Below, in pieces: positions 25,961 through 34,252 of a DNA stretch of 35,602 nt (position 1 is its first letter; every line of letters begins with the position of its first letter). The notes below the pieces were generated by a model. The model made no database searches. It saw nothing but the letters and a program-made list of their open reading frames with translations, and was not told the DNA's origin. Origin of the DNA: Sandaracinus sp. (lineage in GTDB: Bacteria > Myxococcota_A > Polyangia > Polyangiales > Houyiibacteriaceae); the NCBI GenBank assembly GCA_002699025.1, contig PABA01000039.1, forward strand, positions 1-35,602, written 5' to 3'. A program made the position numbers and the translations under genes.

Positions 25961-27718
25961 TCAGAAGGTCACGAAGCCGGGGCGCTCGGGCTCGGGCTCG
26001 GGACGACGGGGCGGGGGACGACGCCGGCGACGGCGGCGCTCGGGAGGGGCCTCGCGCGCGCGCTCGGTCCGGCTCGGCTCCATGCGGGACGGCTCGGTGG
26101 GCGCGGTGCGCGCGGGGGGCTCTTCGGTCGGGGGCTCGACGGGCTCGGGCGTCTCCGGGGCCTCGGCCGGCGGCGGCTCGGGCGCGGGGGGCTCGATGGG
26201 CTCGGGCGCGTCCGGGGGCTCCGCCGGCTCGGGCGTCGACGGGGGCTCCACCGGGGCGGGCTCCTGGGTCGCGCGGGCCCGCGACGAGCCGGGCGAGCGA
26301 GACCCCGATTGGCCGGCGGGCTCCTCCTCGAAGGCGGCCGGCTCCGGCGCGGCGCCGGGCTCCTCGGAGGCACCGCTTTCGGAGACGCGGTTCTCGGAGG
26401 CGCGGTTCTCGGGGACACCGTTTTCGGAGGCACCGTTTTCGGCGGCACCGTTCTCGGCCGCGCTGACCTCGGGCTCGGGCCCGACGCCCGGATCGCGCTC
26501 GGCCGGCTCCGGGTCCGGCCCCTCCTCGGTCCCGGGCGCCTCGTCCTCGCCGTCTTCCATGGGCGCGGGCTCGGAGGGCCCGGACGCCATCGGTCCGCTC
26601 GCCCCCTCCTCTTCGGAGCGCGCGCCCTCCCCACCCCGGAGCCCCATCCAGACGCCGCCCCCGACGACCGCCAGGAGCAGGAGGAGCGCGACCAGGAGCG
26701 CCGGCGAGCGGCGCCGCTCCGGCTGCGCGAGCTGCGCGTCGAGCGTCGCGTCGGGTTCCCCATCGACCCGCCGGAGGCCGCTCCGGGTGGGCGCCGAGGG
26801 CCGCTCCTCGCGCGGCGCGCCGAGCCGGAGCTCCGGCGTCGCCGCGGGCCCCCCGAGCGTGGCGCGCACCTCGGGGCGAGCGAGCAGCGCCCCGAAAGCC
26901 TCCCGCGCGGCGGCCCCGTCCGGGTAGCGCTCCGCGACGTCCTTCTGGAGGCAACGGCGCACGAAGGCGTGGAGGTCCGGATGGACGCCCGGCGCTCGCG
27001 TCTCGAGCGCCACCGCCGGCTCGGTGCACACGGCGATCAGCACCGCGTGCGGGCTCTCCCCGTCGAAGGGCAGCTCCCCGCAGAGCGCCTCGTACACCAT
27101 CACGCCGAAGGACCAGACGTCCGTCGCCGGTCCGGCCGCGCTCGGCTTGGAGGCCTGCTCGGGGCTCATGTAGACGGGCGTGCCCACGGCGACGCCGGTC
27201 GCGGTCTTCTTCTTCGCCGAGCCGCCGAGCTCCCGCGCGATGCCGAAGTCGAGGAGCTTCACGCGGGGCGCGCCCTCGAAGCAGACGTAGACGTTCTCGG
27301 GCTTCAGGTCCCGATGCACCACGCCGGCCGCGTGGGCGGCCGCGAGCGGCTCGAGCGCCTCGCCGAGGAGCTCGAGCGCCTCGAGCCGGCTGTGGCCCGG
27401 CGTGTCCCACCACTCCTCGAGGCTCTCGCCCCGCAGCAGCTCCATGGCCAGGTAGAGGCGCCCGTCGGGGAGCTGCCCGGCGTCGTACACCTCCGGGATC
27501 GCGCCATGGCCGATGCGCCGCACCAGCTCCACCTCGCGGCGGAAGCGCTCGAGCGCCATCTCGTGCTCGACGACGTCCGCGTGGAGCAGCTTGAGCGCCA
27601 CGTCCCGCCCGGTCGCCCGCTCCACGGCCGCGTAGACCGTCCCCATCGAGCCCCGGCCGATGGGGGCGCGCAGCTCGTAGCCGTCGATCTCGGGGGCGAT
27701 GGAGGCGCGGGCGTTCAT
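25961..27718 (-). CDS. Membrane-anchored Ser/Thr protein kinase (PknB type)
   Basis: The 585-residue product starts at the ATG at 27718. Residues ~14-285 form a complete eukaryote-type kinase domain: glycine loop IGRGSMGTVY (20-29), catalytic Lys43 (ALKLL), HRDLKPEN (Asp137), DFG (157-159), SPE (185-187) and the DVWSFGVMVYEAL helix. One transmembrane segment lies at ~338-358. The external part is disordered: Glu/Gly/Ser/Pro-rich with pentapeptide AENGA/SENGA repeats (~420-455, DNA 26362-26462), then Pro/Glu runs and an Arg-rich cluster before the final GFVTF. Such kinases phosphorylate cytosolic targets in response to envelope signals. No sensor domain is seen. The outer-membrane barrel gene follows directly. 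Confidence 0.93.
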   Translation of the reverse strand: MNARASIAPEIDGYELRAPIGRGSMGTVYAAVERATGRDVALKLLHADVVEHEMALERFRREVELVRRIGHGAIPEVYDAGQLPDGRLYLAMELLRGESLEEWWDTPGHSRLEALELLGEALEPLAAAHAAGVVHRDLKPENVYVCFEGAPRVKLLDFGIARELGGSAKKKTATGVAVGTPVYMSPEQASKPSAAGPATDVWSFGVMVYEALCGELPFDGESPHAVLIAVCTEPAVALETRAPGVHPDLHAFVRRCLQKDVAERYPDGAAAREAFGALLARPEVRATLGGPAATPELRLGAPREERPSAPTRSGLRRVDGEPDATLDAQLAQPERRRSPALLVALLLLLAVVGGGVWMGLRGGEGARSEEEGASGPMASGPSEPAPMEDGEDEAPGTEEGPDPEPAERDPGVGPEPEVSAAENGAAENGASENGVPENRASENRVSESGASEEPGAAPEPAAFEEEPAGQSGSRSPGSSRARATQEPAPVEPPSTPEPAEPPDAPEPIEPPAPEPPPAEAPETPEPVEPPTEEPPARTAPTEPSRMEPSRTERAREAPPERRRRRRRPPPRRPEPEPERPGFVTF

Positions 27719-27838
27719 GTCGTGGGGGGAGGGGGGCTCTCTTCGCTATGCCGCGGAGCCGCGATCGTTTCGCTGGGCGGCGATCTCACCCATCCATACG
27801 AGCGAGGCGGGGCAGCGGATCATCGAAAGGTCGAAAGA

Positions 27839-28129
27839 TCAGCTCGCCAGGCGAGATGGGGTCGAAACATCGCCCCGACCAGCGGTGGCCTCGGCGCGGG
27901 GGCGGCCTTCGAAGGCGCGCACGTCGAGGGCGCCACCGGCGAGCTCGGCGATGGCCTCGAGGTGGCCGGCGACGTCGCTCGCGGGCAGGTCCCCGAGATC
28001 GCTCAGCAAGCGCGCGACCCAGCGCAGGGTCGCCGGCTCGAGCAGGTCGTGCCGGTGCGTCTCGCGCTCGAGCGTCTCCTCGCGCCAGCCCGGGGAGCGC
28101 CCCGTCGGTCGTGCATCGTGGCCTCGCAT
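27839..28129 (-). CDS. Small hypothetical protein, 96 aa
   Basis: The ATG at 28129 is preceded by a purine-rich GGAGGAGAGCGGAG, a good ribosome site. The middle of the product looks like a real protein, with a helical stretch LEPATLRWVARLLSDLGDLP followed by ASDVAGHLEAIAELAGGALDV; the two ends are less ordered. No motif or membrane segment is seen and I do not recognise a family. It lies 47 bp downstream of the TIGR02147-associated lipoprotein gene, in the same direction, and may be the third gene of that operon. Confidence 0.5.
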   Translation of the reverse strand: MRGHDARPTGRSPGWREETLERETHRHDLLEPATLRWVARLLSDLGDLPASDVAGHLEAIAELAGGALDVRAFEGRPRAEATAGRGDVSTPSRLAS

Positions 28130-28176
28130 CTCCGCTCTCCTCCCGTCTCGGCGCGCCCGCGGAGGCGCGCCCGTTC

Positions 28177-28902
28177 TCACTCGCCGCGACCCACCAGCGG
28201 GTCGTCGGGCTGGGCGACGCCGTCGGCGTCGAGATCCCGGTAGAGCTCCACGCCCCCGGCCAGCGCGGCCTCGAAGGCGGCCTGGAGCCGCGCGTTCGAC
28301 TCGGCGTTCACGCGCACCACGCCGTCCGCGTCGGCCTCGGCGGAGGCGAGGTCGAGGTCGCCGACCCAGCGCGCGACGTCGAAGCCGAAGAGCAGGCTGG
28401 GCGCGTCCTCGCCGAGATCGAGCTCGGCGTCGAAGGTCACGGAGACCGTGCGCTCCAGGGCCAGGGCGATCTCGAAGGGGCGGTCCATCGCGTCGCGGCC
28501 GCGCACGAGGACGCTCCGCCCGGCGAGCTCGGCCGGCCCCCCGCCCCCGTCCTCCGTCGGCTCGAAGCGGAGCCGCGCGCGGCAGTAGCGCCCCTCCTCG
28601 CCGAGGAAGGCGTCCATGGCCGCGTCGGCGCCGGCGTGATCCGCGACCCCGATGCCCGGGAGCGTGATCGCCGCGCCCGCGCAGAGCTCGAGCTCCGCGT
28701 CGCCCAGGTTGAGCCAGAGCGCCTCGACGAGCGCGCCCCCGCTCGGCTCCCCCAGGGCGGCCCGGGCCGGGTCCGAGGAGTGCGCGTTGTAGGACATGGT
28801 CCCGTCGAAGGGCGGGTTGCCCGTCTCCGTGCCGGTGCAGGCGAGGGCGAGCAGCGGGGTGGTCAGGGCGAGAAGAAGAAAGCGAAGGGGCGTGGCCTTC
28901 AT
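28177..28902 (-). CDS. Lipoprotein next to a TIGR02147-type regulator
   Basis: The 241-residue product starts at the ATG at 28902, overlapping the regulator's stop as ATGA. The signal peptide ends with LLALAC (lipobox Cys22) followed by TGTETGNPPF, a start seen in many predicted deltaproteobacterial/myxobacterial lipoproteins. The mature part is acidic and mainly beta, with VSVTFDAELDLGEDAPSLLF and a terminal calcium-loop-like DLDADGVAQPDDP (~225). No enzyme motif is visible. Translational coupling to the regulator is strong evidence that they work in one pathway, for example as an envelope target or sensor. Confidence 0.78.
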   Translation of the reverse strand: MKATPLRFLLLALTTPLLALACTGTETGNPPFDGTMSYNAHSSDPARAALGEPSGGALVEALWLNLGDAELELCAGAAITLPGIGVADHAGADAAMDAFLGEEGRYCRARLRFEPTEDGGGGPAELAGRSVLVRGRDAMDRPFEIALALERTVSVTFDAELDLGEDAPSLLFGFDVARWVGDLDLASAEADADGVVRVNAESNARLQAAFEAALAGGVELYRDLDADGVAQPDDPLVGRGE

Positions 28903-29744
28903 CCGTCGGCCTCCGCGCGGCTGAGGGGGAAGAGCTGGAATCCGATCTGCACGACCTGCCGAGGATCGTCTTCCGCGGCCGAGAGCTCCAGCAGCTCGCG
29001 GCGGAAACGCTGGATGCGCTCCTTCAGCTCGCGGAGGCCGGCCTCGCTCATGCAGAGGGTGAGGGAGGAGATGTCGCGCTCGGCGGCGGGCACCAGGTCG
29101 ATGGCGTCGGCGGCGCGGGCGAGCATCGTGCGGTGGTAGTTGCCGATGTGGAGGCCGCGGGTCTCCGGGCCGGTGGTGATCAGCGCGTCGCTCTGGCGCA
29201 CGCGGCCGTCCTCGTCCTCCTCGAGGAGGCCGAGCTCGAGGAGGATCTCGAGGGCCTGCTTGGCCTCGGCCTTGGCGATGGAGGGGACGAGCATCTTGGC
29301 GATCCACGCCGGGTCCGGCTCGAAGTCCTCGCGGGCGGCGAGCTCGCGGATGGCCGGGAGGTACCAGGTGGAGTGGTAGGCGGCGTGGGCGAGGTCGAGC
29401 TCGTGGGCCTTGCGGTAGCGGCGGAAGCCCGTGAGCTGGGCGTAGGCGGCGTTGCGCTCGCTCGCCGTGCCGGCCTGATTGAAGGCGACGAGCTGGACGA
29501 AGAAGCCGACCTCGTCGCCCTTCAGGCCGCAGGCCTCGGCGAAGCGCTCGGCCATGGGGGCGCTGAGGTTGCGCTGCCCGTCCATGACGAGCTTGAGGTA
29601 GTTCGGGGAGCGGAGGCCCGCGCGGCGGGAGAAGCTGCGGTAGGAGAAGCCGCGGCCGTGCTCCTTCTTGTGGTGGTAGAAGTCGCGGAGGAACGCCCGG
29701 TAGTCCAGGTAGGCGAAGACGTCGATGTCGGCGGAGCGGGCCAT
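28899..29744 (-). CDS. TIGR02147-family protein (DUF4423-type predicted regulator)
   Basis: The 281-residue product starts at the ATG at 29744. The N-terminus DIDVFAYLDYRAFLRDFYHHKKEH and the following SYRSFSRRAGLRSPNYLKLVMDGQRNLS (~34-61) match the TIGR02147 pattern, in which the second part reads as a helix-turn-helix. The C-terminal part includes ISSLTLCMSEAGLRELKERI, typical for the DUF4423 region. The family is abundant in Fibrobacter and in deltaproteobacterial and myxobacterial genomes and is thought to be regulatory; no biochemical role is established. It overlaps the downstream lipoprotein gene. A 21-bp inverted repeat sits 58 bp upstream and may be its operator. Confidence 0.88.
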   Translation of the reverse strand: MARSADIDVFAYLDYRAFLRDFYHHKKEHGRGFSYRSFSRRAGLRSPNYLKLVMDGQRNLSAPMAERFAEACGLKGDEVGFFVQLVAFNQAGTASERNAAYAQLTGFRRYRKAHELDLAHAAYHSTWYLPAIRELAAREDFEPDPAWIAKMLVPSIAKAEAKQALEILLELGLLEEDEDGRVRQSDALITTGPETRGLHIGNYHRTMLARAADAIDLVPAAERDISSLTLCMSEAGLRELKERIQRFRRELLELSAAEDDPRQVVQIGFQLFPLSRAEADG

Positions 29745-30048
29745 GCGACCGGGGGATCATGGGCCGGAGCGGGCGCGGCGCAATGGGCAACGAGGCGCTT
29801 TTCGTATACGTCGGGTATACGACGGGGTCTGATCGCACCCTGTAATCACTGACGTTATCGCCCGTTTCGACACCCGGGACGGCGCGTCGCGGCGCTCGCT
29901 TGTATGCAGTGGGGGGGGAGCGCTTCGGGGAGCGGTCGCCCTCGGGGCGTGTGGCGCGTCGCCACGCCGTTCGCAGGGCGTGAACGGGTCCGAGCCCGCT
30001 CCATCGGCGGCGTCGCGGCGGCAGCGGGGCGGCGGAGGCGGGCGCCGA
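29745..30048. other. Upstream region of the TIGR02147 gene and 3' flank of the Smr gene
   Basis: This 304-bp gap has no gene. Its section 29790-29880 is distinctly AT-richer than its surroundings, as expected for a promoter, and contains the inverted repeat at 29802-29822. The remainder is GC-rich and featureless. Confidence 0.5.
29802..29822. promoter_or_regulatory. Inverted repeat TCGTATAC-N5-GTATACGA
   Basis: TCGTATAC (29802-29809) and GTATACGA (29815-29822) are exact complements five bases apart, centred 68 bp upstream of the TIGR02147 start. It is a plausible dimeric operator for autoregulation by that protein, or for another regulator. Confidence 0.55.
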
Positions 30049-30951
30049 TCAGAGGGCGCGGAGCCGGACGAGCATCACGCCGGCGCCGCCGTGGCGACGG
30101 GGCGCGGTGCAGAAGGCGTCCACGACCGGCGCGGCGCCGCCCTGGGTGAGCATCTCGAGGCAGGCCTCCTCGAGCACGCCGCGCCCGCCCTCGCTGTGGC
30201 TCCCGCGGCCGTGGATCAGGGCGACGGTGCGGCGCCCGCTGCGCTGGCTCTCGCGCACGAAGCGCCGGACGGCCTTCGCTGCGTCGTCCTTGGTCAGACC
30301 GTGCAGGTCGAGGCGCGCCTCGGGGGTGAGCTCGCCGGAGAGGAGCATGCGCAGCGTGCGGTCCGGCTCGCCCCGGCGGCGGCCCTCGAGGAGGCCGTCG
30401 GGATCGCGGCGGACCGTGAAGTCGACGTCGCCGGCCACGAGCCGGTCGAGGCGGGCGCGCGCCTCTTCGGCGGCCGCCTCGCGGGCCTGGCGCTCGGCCT
30501 CGGCGCGGGAGGCCTTGGCGCGGGTCGGCTTCTTCGCCTTCTTCCTCTTCTTGCCGCCGGGCGGCGGGGCGTCGAGGGGGCGCACGCCGCCGAAGGCCTG
30601 GGAGAAGGCGACGCGGTCGTCATAGCTGTAGGACTCCATGAAGCCCTCGGGCGGCTTGGCGCCGCTCGGCGCTGCACCGCCCGGAGCCGCACCGCCCGGC
30701 GCCGCACCGCTCGGAGGCGCGGCGTCCTTCGCGGCGCCCTTCGCAGCGCCCTTCGCGGCGGCCTGCTTCGCCCGGGCGGCCTCGGCGGCGGCGCGCTGGC
30801 GCACGGCCTCACTCGCCTTCTTCGCGGCGGCGCCCTTGCGCTTGGCGTGCTCGAGGGCCTGCTTGCGCTTGGCCTCCCGGGAGGCGCGGGCGAGCTCGGC
30901 GAAGGGCTGGTTCAGCCCCGTCGTCTTCTTGCCATCGTCGCGCTTGGCCAT
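30049..30951 (-). CDS. Smr-domain protein
   Basis: The 300-residue product is read from the ATG at 30951, which follows GGAG; an in-frame ATG four codons upstream is possible. Residues ~1-150 are Lys/Ala-rich and probably disordered, with AKGAAKGAAKDAAPPSGAAP-type repeats. The Smr domain is at ~210-300, with RLDLHGLTKDDAAKAVRRFV and the VALIHGRGSHSEGGRGVLEE loop, the DLHG and HGRG motifs of the family. Smr domains are nucleases or nucleic-acid binders related to the MutS2 C-terminus; some act on mRNA at stalled ribosomes. No MutS part is present, so this is a stand-alone Smr protein. Confidence 0.9.
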   Translation of the reverse strand: MAKRDDGKKTTGLNQPFAELARASREAKRKQALEHAKRKGAAAKKASEAVRQRAAAEAARAKQAAAKGAAKGAAKDAAPPSGAAPGGAAPGGAAPSGAKPPEGFMESYSYDDRVAFSQAFGGVRPLDAPPPGGKKRKKAKKPTRAKASRAEAERQAREAAAEEARARLDRLVAGDVDFTVRRDPDGLLEGRRRGEPDRTLRMLLSGELTPEARLDLHGLTKDDAAKAVRRFVRESQRSGRRTVALIHGRGSHSEGGRGVLEEACLEMLTQGGAAPVVDAFCTAPRRHGGAGVMLVRLRAL

Positions 30952-31000
30952 GGGCTCCACCATGACACGACCGGGGCGCTTGGCGAGAGCGCGGGCCCGC

Positions 31001-32326
31001 TCAGCCGGCGCTGGCGAGGACGACGACGGGCGCGAGGGCGGCGCGCTCGGCGTCCGTGAGCTTGCGGCTGAGCTCGCCGGCGGCGTCGAGGATCGGCACC
31101 TTCGGCGCGAGCTCCACCAGCGCGGCGCGATCCTCGGCGCAGGGGTGACCGACGACGATGACGTCGGCGCCGGCGATGGCGTGGCCGACCGTGGGGGCGG
31201 CCTGGGCGCGCGGGTCGCCGAGGGCGGCGCGGAGCGCGTCGAGGCCGAGGGGCGGCACGCGGGCGTCGAGGACGGCGCCGTCGGCGACGGTGACGTGCAC
31301 GCCGGCGTCGAGGAGCGCGTGGACCATGCGCACGGGCGCGCTGTCGCGGACGTCGGCGGCGCCCGGCTTGAAGCCGACTCCGACGATGGCGGCGGTCTTC
31401 GGCGCGTGCTTCAGGACGGCGCTCACCAGGTAGGCGAGGTGCGCGTCGTTGGAGCGGAGGATCGAGCCGAGGAGCGGCGCGTCGACGGCGTGGCGGCGCG
31501 CGTGGGTCTGGATGGAGGCGACGTCCTTGACGAGGCAGGCGCCGCCGAAGGGGAGGCCCGGGCGGAGGTAGGCGGCGGAGGTGTTCAGGCGCGTGTCGGC
31601 GCAGAGCAGGCGCATGACGGCGAAGGGATCGACGCCGATCGGGAGGGTGGTGCGGGCGACCTCGTTGGCGAAGGCGACCTTGAGCGCGTGCCAGGCGTTG
31701 TTGACGAGCTTGAGCACCTCGGCGGTCGGCGGGTCGGTGCGCTTCAGGCGGTCGGCGACCGGCGCGTAGAGGCGCTCGAGGAAGGCCGCGGCGTCCTCGC
31801 GCTCGGTGGCGTAGACGACGAGCTCCGGCTGCTCGAGGTCGGCGACGGCGGAGCCCTCGCGGAGGAACTCGGGGTTCAGGGCGAGCGGCAGGTCGGCGCG
31901 GAGGCGGGCGCGGGCCTCGGCGTGGAAGCCGGCGGGGACGGTGGAGCGGACGACGGCGACGTGGCCCTCGGGGGCGTGCTCGGAGAGGGTGTCGAGGGCG
32001 GCGAAGAGGTCGTCCGTGACCAGCTCGCCGTCTTCGCCGACCGGGGTGCCGACGCAGATCAGGGAGGCGCCGCATGCGGCGACGGCGGCCGGGTCCGTGG
32101 TGCAGCGGAGCGTGCCGCGGCGGGCGGCCTCGGCGAGGCGCTCATCGAGGAGGGGCTCGCCGAGGGGGGCGACGCCGCGGGCCATGGCGTCGACGACACC
32201 GGCGCGGCGATCGATGCCGACGACCGGGACGCCGCGCGCGGCGAGGGAGGCGGCGGTGACGCTGCCGACGTAGCCGAGGCCGACGACGGCCACGGTCGGG
32301 AGCTCGCTCGGGGGCGCCGCGGTCAT
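31001..32326 (-). CDS. UDP-glucose/GDP-mannose dehydrogenase-family protein
   Basis: The 441-residue product uses the ATG at 32326 (GAGGA ~10 bases upstream); a GTG at 32350 is possible. It has the NAD-binding GLGYVGS (~16-22), the CVGTPVGEDGEL segment (~93), the NPEFLREGSAVADL region (~155), and the catalytic Cys in PFGGACLVKDV (~264). These enzymes oxidise a nucleotide sugar (UDP-glucose, GDP-mannose or an N-acetyl form) twice to the uronic acid for polysaccharide synthesis. The sequence does not decide which. No glycosyltransferase is adjacent; it is followed by the Smr gene in the same direction, 49 bp away. Confidence 0.92.
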   Translation of the reverse strand: MTAAPPSELPTVAVVGLGYVGSVTAASLAARGVPVVGIDRRAGVVDAMARGVAPLGEPLLDERLAEAARRGTLRCTTDPAAVAACGASLICVGTPVGEDGELVTDDLFAALDTLSEHAPEGHVAVVRSTVPAGFHAEARARLRADLPLALNPEFLREGSAVADLEQPELVVYATEREDAAAFLERLYAPVADRLKRTDPPTAEVLKLVNNAWHALKVAFANEVARTTLPIGVDPFAVMRLLCADTRLNTSAAYLRPGLPFGGACLVKDVASIQTHARRHAVDAPLLGSILRSNDAHLAYLVSAVLKHAPKTAAIVGVGFKPGAADVRDSAPVRMVHALLDAGVHVTVADGAVLDARVPPLGLDALRAALGDPRAQAAPTVGHAIAGADVIVVGHPCAEDRAALVELAPKVPILDAAGELSRKLTDAERAALAPVVVLASAG

Positions 32327-32395
32327 CGGGTGACGGTCCTCGATCGGCACGGAGCGGTCAACCGAGGTGACCGGGCCGGAGGGGCCGACGGGGCG

Positions 32396-32686
32396 TCAGG
32401 GCGCACGCCAGTCGAGCTCGAGCGCGGAGAGCGGCGCGAAGAAGTCGAGGAGGGCGTCGGGGGCTTCGTCGACGGCGCCGCAATCCGAGCCGATCCACTG
32501 CAGGGTCACGCGGGTGGGCGTGCTGCGGTCCCCGGCCTCGATGCCGGTGCGGAGCTCGCTGGTGCAGAGGACCCAGTGCTGGCTCACCCGCAGCACCAGG
32601 TAGGTGGCCGGATAGGCGAGGACCAGCGCGAGGGCGGCCCAGGCGAAGCGGGCCCGGCGGCGGCGGGGCGGCGACATGCGCGGCAT
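32396..32686 (-). CDS. Small single-pass membrane protein, 96 aa
   Basis: The start is the ATG at 32686, or 32677 three codons later. A basic N-terminus (SPPRRRRARF) is followed by one transmembrane helix, AWAALALVLAYPATYLVLRV, and a ~60-residue outer part (VTLQWIGSDCGAVDEAPDAL) with two cysteines that could pair. I do not recognise a family. It lies 69 bp upstream of the nucleotide-sugar dehydrogenase gene in the same direction and is divergent from the M23 peptidase gene. Confidence 0.62.
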   Translation of the reverse strand: MPRMSPPRRRRARFAWAALALVLAYPATYLVLRVSQHWVLCTSELRTGIEAGDRSTPTRVTLQWIGSDCGAVDEAPDALLDFFAPLSALELDWRAP

Positions 32687-32866
32687 CCTACCCGCGCGGG
32701 GACCGCTCCCTTCCTTCGCGTGTGCAGGACTTGGTCGACGGGGACGGCGAGCCCCGGCGGCGGCTGCGACCTCGAGTGCGCAATCGGACGCGCGCAAGGG
32801 CTGAAAGGTGCGGCACGCGGCTTGCTCACCAGGGCACCGAGGCCGCCGATGCCGCCGATGCCGCCG

Positions 32867-34027
32867 ATGCGAACGCGAGTCCTCGCCCTCACCTGCGCCG
32901 CCACCCTCGCCGCCGCCTGCGGCGACGGGACCCTCTCGGGGGCGCTCCCCGACGGGGGCGAGCTCCCCGGCGACGGTGCGGTGGCGGACGCGGGTCTCGG
33001 GCGCGACGCGGGACTGGCGCCCGACGCGGGCCCCGGAGTCGATGGGGGCGTGGGCGACGCCTGCGCCGGGCGGGGCGACGAGGCGTTCTGTGCGGACGCG
33101 GACGCGCTGGTGATCTGCAGCGGCGATCGGGAGGTCGCGCGGATGGACTGCCGCGCCGGCTGCGAGGCGCGGGAGGGCGACGACGCCTGCGCCGAGCCCG
33201 ACGCATGTGCCGACGCGCCCGATGGTTGGGCCTGCGGGGAAGCGCTCGGCCTCGCGCCGGGGACGCGGGCGCGCTGCGAGGGCGGCCGGCTCGCCGAGGA
33301 GGAGGCCTGCCCGCTCGGCTGCGAGGCCGGGGCGTGCGTGATGGAGGACCCCTGCGTCCACGCGACGCTCGGCAACGGCTGGTACTGCGCAGCCAGCCTC
33401 GAGGCCGGCGAGGAAGGGGTGCGCTACCGATGCGTCGACGGGGCGACCGCCGAGATGGAGCGCTGCGCGCATGGCTGCGCGGTGCAGCCGCCGGGCTCGC
33501 CGGATCTCTGCGCGGCGGCGCCCGGGGGCTGGAACCTGCCGCTCGAGTGCGGCGCCAGCGCCACCGTCAGCCAGGGCAACTTCTCGAGCTTCAGCCACAA
33601 CGGCACGTCCGCCTACGCCTTCGACTTCTCGCTCTCGCGGGGGACGCCGATGGTCGCCATGCGTGCTGGCACCGTGCGCCTCGTGAAGGACGACATCCGG
33701 CCGGGGCACCCCTGCTGGACCGGCGGTGGGCGCGAGTGCGCGAACCAGGTGAACTACGTCGTGCTCGCCCACGACGACGGCACGGACACGCTCTACCTGC
33801 ACCTGAACGAGGCGAGCGTGGGGCTGGGCGAGAGCGTCGGCGCTGGGGAGCGCGTCGGCCTGAGCGGCGGCACCGGCTGGTCGACGGGGCCGCACGCGCA
33901 CGTGCAGCGGCAGGAGCGCTGCGCGTCCTGGTGGTGCCAGAGCGTCGCGCTCCGCTTCGACGACTTCCCGCGCCGCGACGGCGTCCCCGCGAGCGGCGAC
34001 GCCGTGACGTCGGGCAACTGCCGCTAG
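32867..34027 (+). CDS. M23 (LytM-like) metallopeptidase lipoprotein
   Basis: Three in-frame ATGs lie at 32849, 32858 and 32867 in a 9-bp GCCGCCGAT repeat; the last gives the best signal peptide, with lipobox LAAAC (Cys18). An Asp/Gly/Ala linker (LGRDAGLAPDAGPGVDGGVG) and about 150 residues of Cys-rich repeats follow (CRAGCEAREGDDAC, CPLGCEAGAC, CAHGCAV), probably disulfide-bonded. Residues ~235-375 form the M23 domain with SHNGTSAYAFDF (zinc His and Asp), RGTPMVAMRAGTVRLV, LYLHLN and the GPHAHVQ His-x-His pair. The family cuts peptidoglycan cross-links. The metal ligands appear complete, so activity is likely. Confidence 0.88.
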   Translation: MRTRVLALTCAATLAAACGDGTLSGALPDGGELPGDGAVADAGLGRDAGLAPDAGPGVDGGVGDACAGRGDEAFCADADALVICSGDREVARMDCRAGCEAREGDDACAEPDACADAPDGWACGEALGLAPGTRARCEGGRLAEEEACPLGCEAGACVMEDPCVHATLGNGWYCAASLEAGEEGVRYRCVDGATAEMERCAHGCAVQPPGSPDLCAAAPGGWNLPLECGASATVSQGNFSSFSHNGTSAYAFDFSLSRGTPMVAMRAGTVRLVKDDIRPGHPCWTGGGRECANQVNYVVLAHDDGTDTLYLHLNEASVGLGESVGAGERVGLSGGTGWSTGPHAHVQRQERCASWWCQSVALRFDDFPRRDGVPASGDAVTSGNCR

Positions 34028-34142
34028 CGATCGGCTGGGGCCGGTCGCTCTGGCGAAGTCCCGGATGGGATCCCGCGGAGAGGGAGAGTTGCGGTCGCGA
34101 TCCACCCTCGCGAAAAGGCGCGTGCCCTTGGCCATTCGGGGC

Positions 34143-34214
34143 GGGAGCGCCCTTCGGGATGGGAGCGCCGCTCGGGACGGGTGCGCCGTTCGGGACGGGA
34201 GCGCCGTTCGACAC
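34143..34214. repeat. 18-bp tandem repeat, four units
   Basis: Units of GGGAGCGCCSTTCGGGAY type start at 34143, 34161, 34179 and 34197. Read leftward from an ATG at 34214 they spell a NGAPVP hexapeptide repeat, but that frame then runs into the M23 gene and has no family support. The rest of the 34028-34252 gap shows no gene; a GAGCGGAGCGAGCGG motif near 34235 resembles the extragenic repeats at 4650-5376. Confidence 0.7.
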
Positions 34215-34252
34215 ATCGAGCCCGAAGTGCCGAGCGGAGCGAGCGGAAGCCG

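Noticed and set aside
30638-32866. Rightward open frame opposite the dehydrogenase gene, in frame with the M23 peptidase
   Set aside because: The portion before 32867 is antisense shadow; the signal peptide and lipobox show the real start is at 32867.
33591-34214. Leftward open frame beginning with NGAPVP repeats and crossing the M23 gene
   Set aside because: After the repeat it becomes Arg/Ser-rich shadow of the M23 peptidase gene.
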